NCBI GenBank assembly: GCA_022574795.1
Contig: JACZRJ010000014.1
Span: 1-8,530 of the forward strand
Source of the DNA: Patescibacteria group bacterium
GTDB taxonomy: Bacteria > Patescibacteriota > Andersenbacteria > UBA10190
DNA length: 8,530 nucleotides
Direction: 5' to 3'
Below are positions 1 to 5,256 of the stretch, one piece after another (position 1 is the first letter of the stretch; each line of letters opens with the position of its first letter). Position numbers and translations under genes: made by a program. The notes below the pieces were generated by a model. That model did no database searches and had not been told where the DNA came from. It was given only the letters and a program-made list of their open reading frames with translations.

Positions 1-386
1 TCACAAAACGTGGACCCTCGATCAATGAATTAGAGGATATTGCTTTTGGCACGACGATCGCCAAGGAAATGGGGGGGATTGATGTTGGGCAAACAGTTGT
101 TGTCAAGGATAAGGCGATCGTTGCCATAGAGGCCATGGAAGGGACCGATCGGACGATCGTCCGCGGTGGTGCAATATCTCAAAGCGGGGCCGTTGTTGTT
201 AAAATGAGCAAACCTGATCAAGATTTGCGCTTTGATGTACCGGTAATAGGCCCGCGGACAATAAAGGCCATGATCAAATCGAAGACGAAATGTCTTGGCA
301 TAGAAGCGGGCAAAACCCTTATTATCGACTATGAAATCTGTGTCAAGCTTGCTAATAAACACGATATTTGTATTGTTGGAGCTTAA
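1..386 (+). CDS. lpxI: LpxI family UDP-2,3-diacylglucosamine pyrophosphatase, C-terminal part (5' end outside window)
   Basis: The frame is open from base 3 and gives 127 residues before a TAA at 384-386; the start lies left of the window. LpxI hydrolyses UDP-2,3-diacylglucosamine to lipid X and UMP, a cytoplasmic step of lipid A synthesis that other bacteria perform with LpxH or LpxG. What is visible is the C-terminal LpxI (DUF1009) domain: an FGTTIAKEMGGIDVGQTVVV stretch (fragment residues 15-34), AIEAMEGTD (41-49), a KPDQDLRFDVPVIG block (70-83), and EAGKTLIID (101-109) before the short IVGA end. The PDQDxRFD block is the best-conserved acidic part of the family and probably holds the catalytic Asp. 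No frameshift or degeneration is visible. Lipid A synthesis implies an outer membrane, which fits poorly with the rest of the window. Family assignment is confident from sequence memory; activity is inferred. Confidence 0.85.
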   Translation, partial: TKRGPSINELEDIAFGTTIAKEMGGIDVGQTVVVKDKAIVAIEAMEGTDRTIVRGGAISQSGAVVVKMSKPDQDLRFDVPVIGPRTIKAMIKSKTKCLGIEAGKTLIIDYEICVKLANKHDICIVGA

Positions 387-465
387 CAAGGCGCCATTCT
401 TCTTCTCAAATTTATCCATATTTCAAACTCTTCCCTGACGCAGAAGACCAATGTCTTTTAATGGT

Positions 466-592
466 TCGACTCCCTTCGGTGGTCCTTCGACAAGCTCACC
501 TCGGTGCGAGTCAGGATTCCTCTTGAAGGTATCCTGAGCCCTTCGACGCGGCCTTCGGCCTTGCTCAGGGCGAGTGCTGAGCGAAGTCGAAG
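466..592. repeat. REP-like structured intergenic repeat (CTTCGAC / GCTCAGG arms)
   Basis: The stretch contains several mutually complementary arms. CCTGAGC at 533-539 pairs with GCTCAGG at 563-569. CTTCGAC at 541-547 pairs with GTCGAAG at 586-592. GCTCAG at 563-568 can also pair with CTGAGC at 577-582. Inside the first loop GGCC-TTC-GGCC (550-560) forms its own small hairpin. A degenerate copy of the same words, CCTTCGACAAGCTCACC, lies at 484-500. The words CCCTTCGACAAGCTCAGG and CTGAGCGAAGTCGAAG are a recurrent intergenic repeat theme in many environmental bacterial genomes. The family is recognised from memory; the arms are seen directly. Its role (REP/MITE-like element, mRNA end or gene-boundary debris) cannot be decided here. 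Confidence 0.75.
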
Positions 593-703
593 TACGAACA
601 AAAGTGAGGAGTGATCGTACTTGTTTCCTCTAAAGTTTTGTATTGAAGGTAAGTGAGTACGAAGGGTCTCAAAAGCCACGGGCAGTAAGCCCGGGAGTTC
701 CAG

Positions 704-732
704 TTGACACCCCTTTTCTTTTTCTATATAAT
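704..732 (+). promoter_or_regulatory. Consensus sigma-70 type promoter
   Basis: TTGACA at 704-709 and TATAAT at 727-732 are separated by exactly 17 bases, a full match to the housekeeping sigma-70/sigma-A consensus. Transcription would start near base 739, leaving a leader of about 40 bases before the ATG at 778. A plausible Shine-Dalgarno AGAAGGG lies about 10 bases before that ATG. The promoter would drive the truncated lysS reading frame and probably the 1040-1399 gene behind it. It is the strongest promoter in the window; others are far weaker. Confidence 0.85.
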
Positions 733-777
733 CTACTTACTTTATTAATACGAGTATTAGAAGGGATTCTTGTTTTT

Positions 778-945
778 ATGGAAATCAGTGAAATAAGAAG
801 GGTCAGATTAGATAAGCTAAAAAGTCTGGAAGAACACAGCATTGCTCCTTACTGCACACGATTTGACCGCACCCATTCCATTTCGGAAGTCTTAGCTAAC
901 TTTGAAGAAGAAAAAGAGGTTAGCTTCTTTGATAAAAGAATATAA
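778..945 (+). pseudogene. lysS: Lysyl-tRNA synthetase N-terminal fragment (55 codons)
   Basis: The peptide starts MEISEIRRVRLDKLKSLEE and continues with APYCTRFDRTHSISEVLANF before a TAA at 943-945. This is the beginning of a class II lysyl-tRNA synthetase: the helix with RxxKLxxLxxxxIxPY and the RFDRTHSISEVLxNF segment that precedes the anticodon-binding OB fold. A complete LysS has about 490-500 residues, so only about a tenth is present. After the glutamate-rich segment near residue 48 the similarity stops in all three frames, so a single frameshift does not rescue it. The start is supported by an AGAAGGG about 10 bases upstream and a consensus promoter at 704-732. Either it is the remnant of a broken or displaced lysS, or a short peptide still being expressed. 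Identity of the fragment is fairly certain; its fate is inferred. Confidence 0.75.
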
Positions 946-1028
946 ACAAGGACACCATTTGTGGACTGAGAATAAAAAAGAGTACATTACCAAACCAAAC
1001 GCTCGCTTCCCCCACTACTCACTGACAC

Positions 1029-1035
1029 GGAGGTG
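1029..1035 (+). promoter_or_regulatory. Strong ribosome binding site GGAGGTG
   Basis: GGAGGTG is complementary to the 16S rRNA 3' end and lies 4 bases before the ATG at 1040. It decides the start of the downstream gene against the in-frame upstream ATG at 902, which would overlap the lysS fragment and has no comparable site. Confidence 0.8.
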
Positions 1036-1039
1036 CGTC

Positions 1040-1399
1040 ATGGCAACCCAACAGTTACTGTTTGTTACTGATCAGTTTGATCACCAAGTGCTTGAGGCAG
1101 TTAACCTCTGGTCTCGCCTACTACGCATTGAGCCTCAAAATGATCGCGAATATCTGGAATTACCAGGACGAGCCCAGCGAAGACAATATGCTCATGAACT
1201 GGAGCGCCACCGCGGACCATTCCACATCAGCCAGGTTTTCTTCAGGGGCCAAGTCGTTCGTCTTTTCCGTCTCCGGCCAACCGAATTATATCAGCGTCGA
1301 CTGGCTAGGGAGATTGAAAGATTGAAACAACAACTTGATGAGTCTGCGCAGACTGAGCCACCCGCCACTAACGAAATCAGTCGCCGCAAACCTCGTTAA
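1040..1399 (+). CDS. Hypothetical protein, 119 aa, charged
   Basis: I do not recognise this protein. It begins MATQQLLFVTDQFDHQVLEA and ends in a basic ISRRKPR tail. The first 15 residues are hydrophobic enough for a buried strand, but there is no membrane span or signal peptide. Residues 35-75 contain an acidic then basic stretch with an RRQYAHELERHRG motif. Residues 85-106 (TELYQRRLAREIERLKQQLD) look like a charged amphipathic helix or short coiled coil. The composition, rich in Arg and Gln, suggests a soluble, possibly nucleic-acid-binding protein, but that is inference only. The gene has the best ribosome binding site in the window (1029-1035) and sits 94 bases after the lysS fragment in the same direction, probably on the same transcript from the promoter at 704-732. 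It converges on the minus-strand cluster ending at 1521. Confidence 0.7.
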   Translation: MATQQLLFVTDQFDHQVLEAVNLWSRLLRIEPQNDREYLELPGRAQRRQYAHELERHRGPFHISQVFFRGQVVRLFRLRPTELYQRRLAREIERLKQQLDESAQTEPPATNEISRRKPR

Positions 1400-1424
1400 C
1401 GCTCCCCTCCTCCAAAACATCATG

Positions 1425-1444
1425 CCCCGTTTTGGCGAACGGGG
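1425..1444. terminator. Hairpin between convergent genes, possible terminator
   Basis: CCCCGTT at 1425-1431 pairs perfectly with AACGGGG at 1438-1444 around a 6-base loop. It lies 25 bases after the stop of the plus-strand gene and 76 bases beyond the stop of the minus-strand membrane protein, where a bidirectional terminator would be expected. Neither flank has a clean run of T, so termination at this hairpin is not certain. Confidence 0.45.
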
Positions 1445-1520
1445 TAATCCTTACGGTATGTATGAGAGAGTTACTCGAAGAGTATAGCGACGAATTTTCG
1501 TAAGATTAATGATTCTCACC

Positions 1521-1742
1521 TTAAGCTGTGCCGGCCAATTTTGCAATTCCCCAGAAAAACCCAATCACGATCGCTATCATAATCAGCAAGATAAAGGCCC
1601 ACTTAAAAGTCTTAAATACGATTCGGGTCAGTAGCATGGTCAAAACCGTAATGACGGCGCCAATGACGTAAAACTTATACGGGCCTTCGAGTTTCGCTAC
1701 TAACGCAACAACTAGCTCCAAAACTTCAGCTGCACGCATCAT
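1521..1742 (-). CDS. Small integral membrane protein, 73 aa, two predicted spans
   Basis: The family is not recognised. After an amphipathic N-terminal helix (residues 3-18) come two hydrophobic segments, about residues 23-39 (YKFYVIGAVITVLTMLL) and 48-66 (KWAFILLIMIAIVIGFFWG), joined by a short basic loop (TRIVFKTFK). That gives a hairpin topology with the Lys/Arg loop probably cytoplasmic. It is the last gene of the minus-strand cluster, starting 6 bases after the 55-residue gene, which follows the M23 endopeptidase by 5 bases. This spacing implies one transcript and suggests an envelope role. No Shine-Dalgarno lies next to the ATG at 1742; the nearest strong one (1773-1780) faces an overlapping mini-ORF whose stop overlaps this ATG. 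The second Met codon at 1739 is an alternative start. Confidence 0.7.
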   Translation of the reverse strand: MMRAAEVLELVVALVAKLEGPYKFYVIGAVITVLTMLLTRIVFKTFKWAFILLIMIAIVIGFFWGIAKLAGTA

Positions 1743-1768
1743 TAAAGTTTAGGTGAAAAAATCATCAT
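1742..1768 (-). promoter_or_regulatory. Possible 8-codon coupling mini-ORF before the 73-aa membrane protein
   Basis: A strong Shine-Dalgarno AGGAGGAG (minus strand, 1780-1773) lies 4 bases before ATG ATG at 1768. This frame reads MMIFSPKL and stops with TAA at 1744-1742, whose last base is the first base of the 73-residue protein's ATG (TAATG). It lies wholly within the 3' end of the 55-residue gene, in another frame. The geometry would suit termination-reinitiation feeding ribosomes to the membrane protein. The glutamate-rich codons (GAGGAG) of the host gene could also produce such a site by chance. Confidence 0.35.
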
Positions 1769-1916
1769 CACTCTCCTCCTGCTCCCGACTGCCTCTCAGC
1801 TCGTGCCACATCAGCCGGATAATATAGAACAAGGCATAAAATGGTCCCCAAATTGGCAGCAACCCCTTGATTATTTTCTCAAGAAAATCATCAGGGTCTA
1901 TTCGACCGGCCGGCAT
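1749..1916 (-). CDS. Small protein, 55 aa, amphipathic/membrane-associated
   Basis: The frame starts at an ATG 5 bases after the M23 endopeptidase stop and ends with TAA at 1751-1749, 6 bases before the next gene. The product begins MPAGRIDPDDFLEKIIKG, then has one hydrophobic aromatic segment, about residues 19-37 (LLPIWGPFYALFYIIRLMW), followed by a highly charged tail with REQEESDDD. One membrane-associated or membrane-spanning helix is likely. No family is recognised. Support comes from position rather than similarity: it fills the gap between two genes almost exactly, with spacings typical of an operon, and its composition is that of a real protein. The upstream bases (AAGAG) are only a weak ribosome binding site, so translation may be coupled to the M23 gene. 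Confidence 0.65.
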   Translation of the reverse strand: MPAGRIDPDDFLEKIIKGLLPIWGPFYALFYIIRLMWHELRGSREQEESDDDFFT

Positions 1917-1921
1917 ACTCT

Positions 1922-3127
1922 TTACAAATATTGACGTGGATTAATTGGCGCATTGTTTTGTCGTACCTCGAAGTGTAAGTGCCCCCCGGTGGACAGTCCA
2001 GCTCCGTTCGAGCCTGGCGCACCGCCGGTATAACCAAGCACTGTCCCGCGAGTGACCGTTTGCCCCTCGCTGACAGCAAATCCTGAGACGTGGCCGTACA
2101 CAGTTGAAATCTCATCACCATGCAGCAACAGAATGTAACTATAGCCCGGTCCACCAGCATCATGTGTGCGGGCAATATATCCATCAGCCGGGGCCCTAAT
2201 GGCAGTGCCGACAGCTGCTGGAATATCAATGCCAGAATGCGGACCAATCAGATAGGCATAGGGATACCCGGAACAATGAAATTCACAGGAAATACCAAAG
2301 ATAGGATTAATCGGCCAGTCGAAAACGCCCACACTGGGCAGATTGCCGAGTCCCTGATTTTTAAGTTGCTCACGAATTAAAGTATCCAGACGACGAATGT
2401 CGGCCTGAGCTTGTTGGTGAGCGGCCTTAGCTTTCTGCAATAAATCTTGGAACTTAGATTCCTGAGCACTGGTTAAACCGAGAATTCGCTGTTTGCTGCT
2501 CCGCTGACTAGCCAGGCGGTTCTGCTCTTGTTCCTGCTTATCGTGTAAGGCTTGTAGGGTCGTCTTAAATTTTTCTAGCTCACTTTGTTTGGCGGTCAAC
2601 TCGTCTCGCAACTCCTGGATCGAGTCGAGCGACTCTTGTCCCCTATTTTGCAGTTCTTCAAAGGCTGAGACTTCTTGTGCTGCCTCAGAAAAGGTTCGAT
2701 ATTTCAGAAAGATCGTGACGCTCGATTGCTGGTCCAGCTCATGAATTGATCGGATGTAATTTGCCAACACTATCTTTTGCTCGCTAATTTCCTGCTCACG
2801 CACATTAATATCCTCAGCCACCGCGTCTATTTCCAGGCCAGTTGTTTCTACCTCCAACAGCGTTTGCTCCAGCTGCAACTCAACCTCTGCTATATTTTCG
2901 TCAATCAGGCCAATCTGCTGCTCCAGGGTGCGCGCTTCCCGCTGTTTTGAGGTAACTTCATCGCGAAACTTGGAAATTTTGGCCTCGGTGTCCTGCAGGG
3001 ACGACCGACTTGCTTCCAACTGCTCGCGCAAAACATCAATTGAGGAAGCGGCCAGCTGCCATGGCCAAACGAGCGCAGTCAGAAGTGCACTAATCCAGAT
3101 GAAGGAAAATAACTTTTTGAACATCAT
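1922..3127 (-). CDS. Coiled-coil M23 family (LytM/EnvC-like) peptidoglycan endopeptidase
   Basis: This is a predicted exported, zinc-dependent peptidoglycan endopeptidase of about 401 residues. (Numbering below counts from a TTG one codon upstream; the ATG at 3127 is preferred, with another ATG at 3124.) Residues 4-28 form a signal peptide or N-terminal anchor: FKK, then a hydrophobic core ending near LAASS. Residues 30-255 are a long Glu/Gln/Leu-rich coiled coil as in EnvC and other division-associated LytM proteins. Residues 265-402 are the M23 domain with all ligands: HxxxD (H298, D302), a YGH at 345-347, and HLH at 384-386 in GGHLHFEV. This predicts an active enzyme, unlike degenerate EnvC-type activators. 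A Cys pair (C282, C286) precedes the first ligand. The gene heads a tight set with two small membrane-associated proteins, which may be partners. Confidence 0.92.
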   Translation of the reverse strand: MMFKKLFSFIWISALLTALVWPWQLAASSIDVLREQLEASRSSLQDTEAKISKFRDEVTSKQREARTLEQQIGLIDENIAEVELQLEQTLLEVETTGLEIDAVAEDINVREQEISEQKIVLANYIRSIHELDQQSSVTIFLKYRTFSEAAQEVSAFEELQNRGQESLDSIQELRDELTAKQSELEKFKTTLQALHDKQEQEQNRLASQRSSKQRILGLTSAQESKFQDLLQKAKAAHQQAQADIRRLDTLIREQLKNQGLGNLPSVGVFDWPINPIFGISCEFHCSGYPYAYLIGPHSGIDIPAAVGTAIRAPADGYIARTHDAGGPGYSYILLLHGDEISTVYGHVSGFAVSEGQTVTRGTVLGYTGGAPGSNGAGLSTGGHLHFEVRQNNAPINPRQYL

Positions 3128-3150
3128 CAAAATAACCAGCTAAGACGCTG

Positions 3151-3163
3151 ATACTGCCAGTAT
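3151..3163. repeat. 13-base palindrome upstream of the M23 gene
   Basis: ATACTG and CAGTAT flank a single central C, a perfect 6+1+6 inverted repeat in the 59-base gap between the HD gene and the M23 gene. It lies 24 bases before the M23 ATG, where an operator or a small leader hairpin could act. No convincing -35/-10 pair was found around it, and a palindrome this short can arise by chance. Confidence 0.3.
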
Positions 3164-3186
3164 GACACACTTTTGACGGCTGCCTA

Positions 3187-3810
3187 TCAATATTCTTCGA
3201 GAACCTTTCGGTATAAGTCCAGCCTAGTTAAAAACTCTTTAGGATTATTTTCTTGAAGTTGCGATCCTGAAGTATCAGCCATGCCCAGTAAAACTAGTTC
3301 GAGGTAGATATCAAAAAATCTTTGCTTGAAGTCTGCAAGCTGTCGATGTAATTCATCCATTTCCAATCCCAAGATCTCGTGGACTATACTGTGATGCTCA
3401 ATAATTTTTGTGACAAGTCCTTGCTCCTTTTTTGACAAGTTAAATGTGTCCAATATAGGCTGCACCTTTATGGCGCCTGCTTTTTCATGACCAGGGCACA
3501 AGGTGGTACCTTCTTTTTCTTCAATAGTCTCTGGTTTAGCAATGTCGTGGAAAACAGTCGCTAAATACAATAGGTCTCGCCGAGTATTTCTATCAACTTT
3601 TTGAGCTAGATAAGAATTAATTTTAGCGCCTACTTGTGTCAATATCTCCTCAAGCTTCTCTAGCACTTTTAAGACATGAGTAAAAACGACATCGTTGTTG
3701 TGCCAAGCATTATTTTCTATAACATCCTTGAGTTGATAAAACTCAGGTAAATCATCTTCAAAAACACCCTCCTGTAATTTTTTAACAGTTAGGGCTGATA
3801 CCTTTATCAT
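3187..3810 (-). CDS. HD-domain putative phosphohydrolase
   Basis: The 207-residue soluble protein is a metal-dependent HD-superfamily phosphohydrolase, broadly like the HD domains attached to CCA-adding enzymes. The ligands are in the expected order: H45 in FTHVLKVL, H88-D89 in the FHDIAKP motif, H108 in CPGHEKAGA, H139/H140 in IEHHSIVHE, and D179 in GMADTSGS. The N-terminal 40 residues and the C-terminal helices (NPKEFLTRLDLYRKVLEEY) pack around the HD core; no nucleotidyltransferase domain is present. The substrate cannot be told: nucleotides, tRNA 3' ends or cyclic nucleotides are all possible. It follows gltX and a 27-residue membrane peptide with a 28-base gap, so co-transcription is likely. 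No Shine-Dalgarno precedes the ATG at 3810. The gene is somewhat AT-richer than gltX. Confidence 0.85.
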   Translation of the reverse strand: MIKVSALTVKKLQEGVFEDDLPEFYQLKDVIENNAWHNNDVVFTHVLKVLEKLEEILTQVGAKINSYLAQKVDRNTRRDLLYLATVFHDIAKPETIEEKEGTTLCPGHEKAGAIKVQPILDTFNLSKKEQGLVTKIIEHHSIVHEILGLEMDELHRQLADFKQRFFDIYLELVLLGMADTSGSQLQENNPKEFLTRLDLYRKVLEEY

Positions 3811-3838
3811 TCAATTGTGCCGATCAGACATTTCTTCA

Positions 3839-3922
3839 CTAGTAGATAAAGGTGATCGACACCATGCCTACGGCTATCATGACCGTAATAATAATATAAA
3901 TGATTCTCTTCAATCGCTTCAT
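3839..3922 (-). CDS. 27-aa single-span membrane peptide overlapping the gltX stop
   Basis: The ATG at 3922 shares its A with the last base of the gltX TAA (TAATG), and the frame ends in TAG at 3841-3839. The product is MKRLKR followed by a hydrophobic run of about 20 residues (IIYIIITVMIAVGMVSITF) and ends in IY: a short basic N-terminus then a single membrane helix. This pattern suggests a real small membrane peptide with a cytoplasmic N-terminus, made by translational coupling to gltX. No family is recognised and no independent Shine-Dalgarno is needed or seen. The case rests on start/stop geometry, composition and fit in the gap before the HD gene. At 27 residues chance cannot be ruled out. 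Confidence 0.55.
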   Translation of the reverse strand: MKRLKRIIYIIITVMIAVGMVSITFIY

Positions 3923-5256
3923 TACTTCAGCTTAGCATGAGCAGCAGTTAACCGCTCTACGGTTAGCTTGCGACCCAACACCGCAGCTACTTCAAAGGGC
4001 CCTGGCGAATGCTCTCGCCCAGTCAGCGCGTAACGCATCGGCCACAAGGTCTCTCCCCGATCACGTTGATTATCAGCGATCCACTGCATGAGTGTTTGCT
4101 CCAGCGCCTCAGCAGTATAGCTGTCCTCAGCCACCGCCGACAGGAACTCAACCAGCTTACCCAAAACATCAAGCGTTGCCTCCTTGGTACTTTTTTTCCA
4201 GATTAAGGCTGGAGCCTCATAGTCAGCTGGCCAATCAGGTTTATAGAACTCTACTGCTGCTGGTAGTTCCGCCAACGTTGCTACTCGCTCTTGCTCCGTC
4301 TGTAAAGCGGCGGACCAATACGACTCATCATCAATGGTATAGCCAGCCGCTTCCAGATGATTCCGGGCTCGCGCTAACAAGTCAGACGCCGATAGTTCCC
4401 TGAGATAGGCCTTATTCACAGCTACCAGTTTCTCCTCTGAAAAAATTGCGCCCCCTTTTTGTACACCGGCCAAGGAAAAGACTTTGAGCAGCTCGTCATG
4501 AGTAAGATGTTCACGATCGTCCTTGGGACTCCAGCCCAACAGGGCCAGGTAGTTCACCATTGCTTCGGGCAGGTAGCCCTGGTCGCGATAAGAGAGAAGA
4601 TCTGTATCCCCCGCTCGCTTCGACAGCTTACGACGCTGATCATCCATCAATAGTGGCAAATGCGCGTAGGCCGGTTCGGGCAGCCCCAGGGCCCGCTGGA
4701 GCAGGATGTGACGAGCGGTATTACTCAGGTGGTCTTCGCCGCGGATGACGTGGCTAATCTCCATAGCCGCGTCGTCGACCACCACAGCAAGATGAAAGAC
4801 TGGGTCGGTGGCGGAACGAGCAATGACGAAATCACCACCCCAGGTATCTGAGTGCGTTGTCACTTCACCCCGGATGAGGTCATTGAAAGTCACCTCTTGT
4901 GGCTCAACGGTAAGTTTTATGGCCTCGCTCCCCGCCTCAGTGTAGGCTGTGCCATTATCAAGCAGCTTGGTAAGTGCCGCCGTATACGATTCAGTGCGTT
5001 CTGATTGCCGATAAGGACCAAAATCACCGCCAATGTCTGGTCCTTCGTCCCAGGTTAAACCAAGCCACTTGAGCCCCTCTAAAATAGCCTGTTCGTACTC
5101 TGGCTTACTTCTTTCTTGGTCCGTGTCCTCAATGCGAATAATGAATTTCCCGCCCTGACCATGGCTGTAGAGCTCACTAAAGAGCGCCGCTCTAGCCGTG
5201 CCGACATGCAATGGTCCGCTCGGACTGGGGGCGATTCTAGTTCTTACCTTAGCCAT
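3922..5256 (-). CDS. gltX: Glutamyl-tRNA synthetase
   Basis: This class I synthetase charges tRNA-Glu (possibly also tRNA-Gln, for later amidation by GatCAB) in the cytoplasm. The Rossmann fold begins with RIAPSPSGPLHVGTARAALF, so HIGH is HVGT at residues 17-20; RIEDTD follows at 41-46, HVIRGEDHLSNT at 169-180 and KMSKS as KLSKR at 210-214. Residues from about 300 form the all-helical anticodon-binding domain. At 444 residues it is shorter than the usual 465-490. The loss falls after GTAY (102-105): the usual segment with a Cys-rich start and a YDGxCR motif is missing, and the chain goes almost directly to AIKLTV and VTFNDLIRGEV. It overlaps the Nudix gene by 8 bases. An AGGAG lies 16 bases before the ATG, too far for an ideal site, so coupling to the Nudix gene is plausible. 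Confidence 0.96.
   Translation of the reverse strand: MAKVRTRIAPSPSGPLHVGTARAALFSELYSHGQGGKFIIRIEDTDQERSKPEYEQAILEGLKWLGLTWDEGPDIGGDFGPYRQSERTESYTAALTKLLDNGTAYTEAGSEAIKLTVEPQEVTFNDLIRGEVTTHSDTWGGDFVIARSATDPVFHLAVVVDDAAMEISHVIRGEDHLSNTARHILLQRALGLPEPAYAHLPLLMDDQRRKLSKRAGDTDLLSYRDQGYLPEAMVNYLALLGWSPKDDREHLTHDELLKVFSLAGVQKGGAIFSEEKLVAVNKAYLRELSASDLLARARNHLEAAGYTIDDESYWSAALQTEQERVATLAELPAAVEFYKPDWPADYEAPALIWKKSTKEATLDVLGKLVEFLSAVAEDSYTAEALEQTLMQWIADNQRDRGETLWPMRYALTGREHSPGPFEVAAVLGRKLTVERLTAAHAKLK

Larger units (their letters stand above)
387..777. other. 391-base gene-free junction with repeat and promoter
   Basis: No convincing gene lies here. Bases 387-460 have no structure I can name, and no clear terminator follows lpxI. 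Bases 466-592 are a structured repeat, listed separately. Further inverted pairs follow: AAGTACGA at 590-597 with TCGTACTT at 615-622, and CGGGC at 679-683 with GCCCG at 689-693 around a 5-base loop. AGTACGAA occurs twice (591-598 and 656-663). The stretch ends in a consensus promoter at 704-732. Open frames crossing it, such as 679-458 on the minus strand, are arginine/serine-rich readings of the repeat with no ribosome binding site. Confidence 0.7.

Noticed and set aside
30..419. 129-codon minus-strand reading frame opposite lpxI
   Set aside because: It is antisense to a well-conserved LpxI domain and its protein shows no recognisable features.
463..473. GGTTCGACTCC, which resembles a tRNA T-loop
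   Set aside because: The flanking five bases on each side do not form a proper T stem, and no D arm, anticodon arm or acceptor stem can be built from the bases upstream. It is better explained as the edge of the repeat region.
458..679. 73-codon minus-strand reading frame
   Set aside because: It runs through the palindromic repeat, has no ribosome site, and its Arg/Ser-rich content comes from the repeat words.
1891..2247. 118-codon minus-strand frame overlapping the M23 gene
   Set aside because: It is an out-of-frame shadow of the M23 catalytic domain, which carries all expected motifs.
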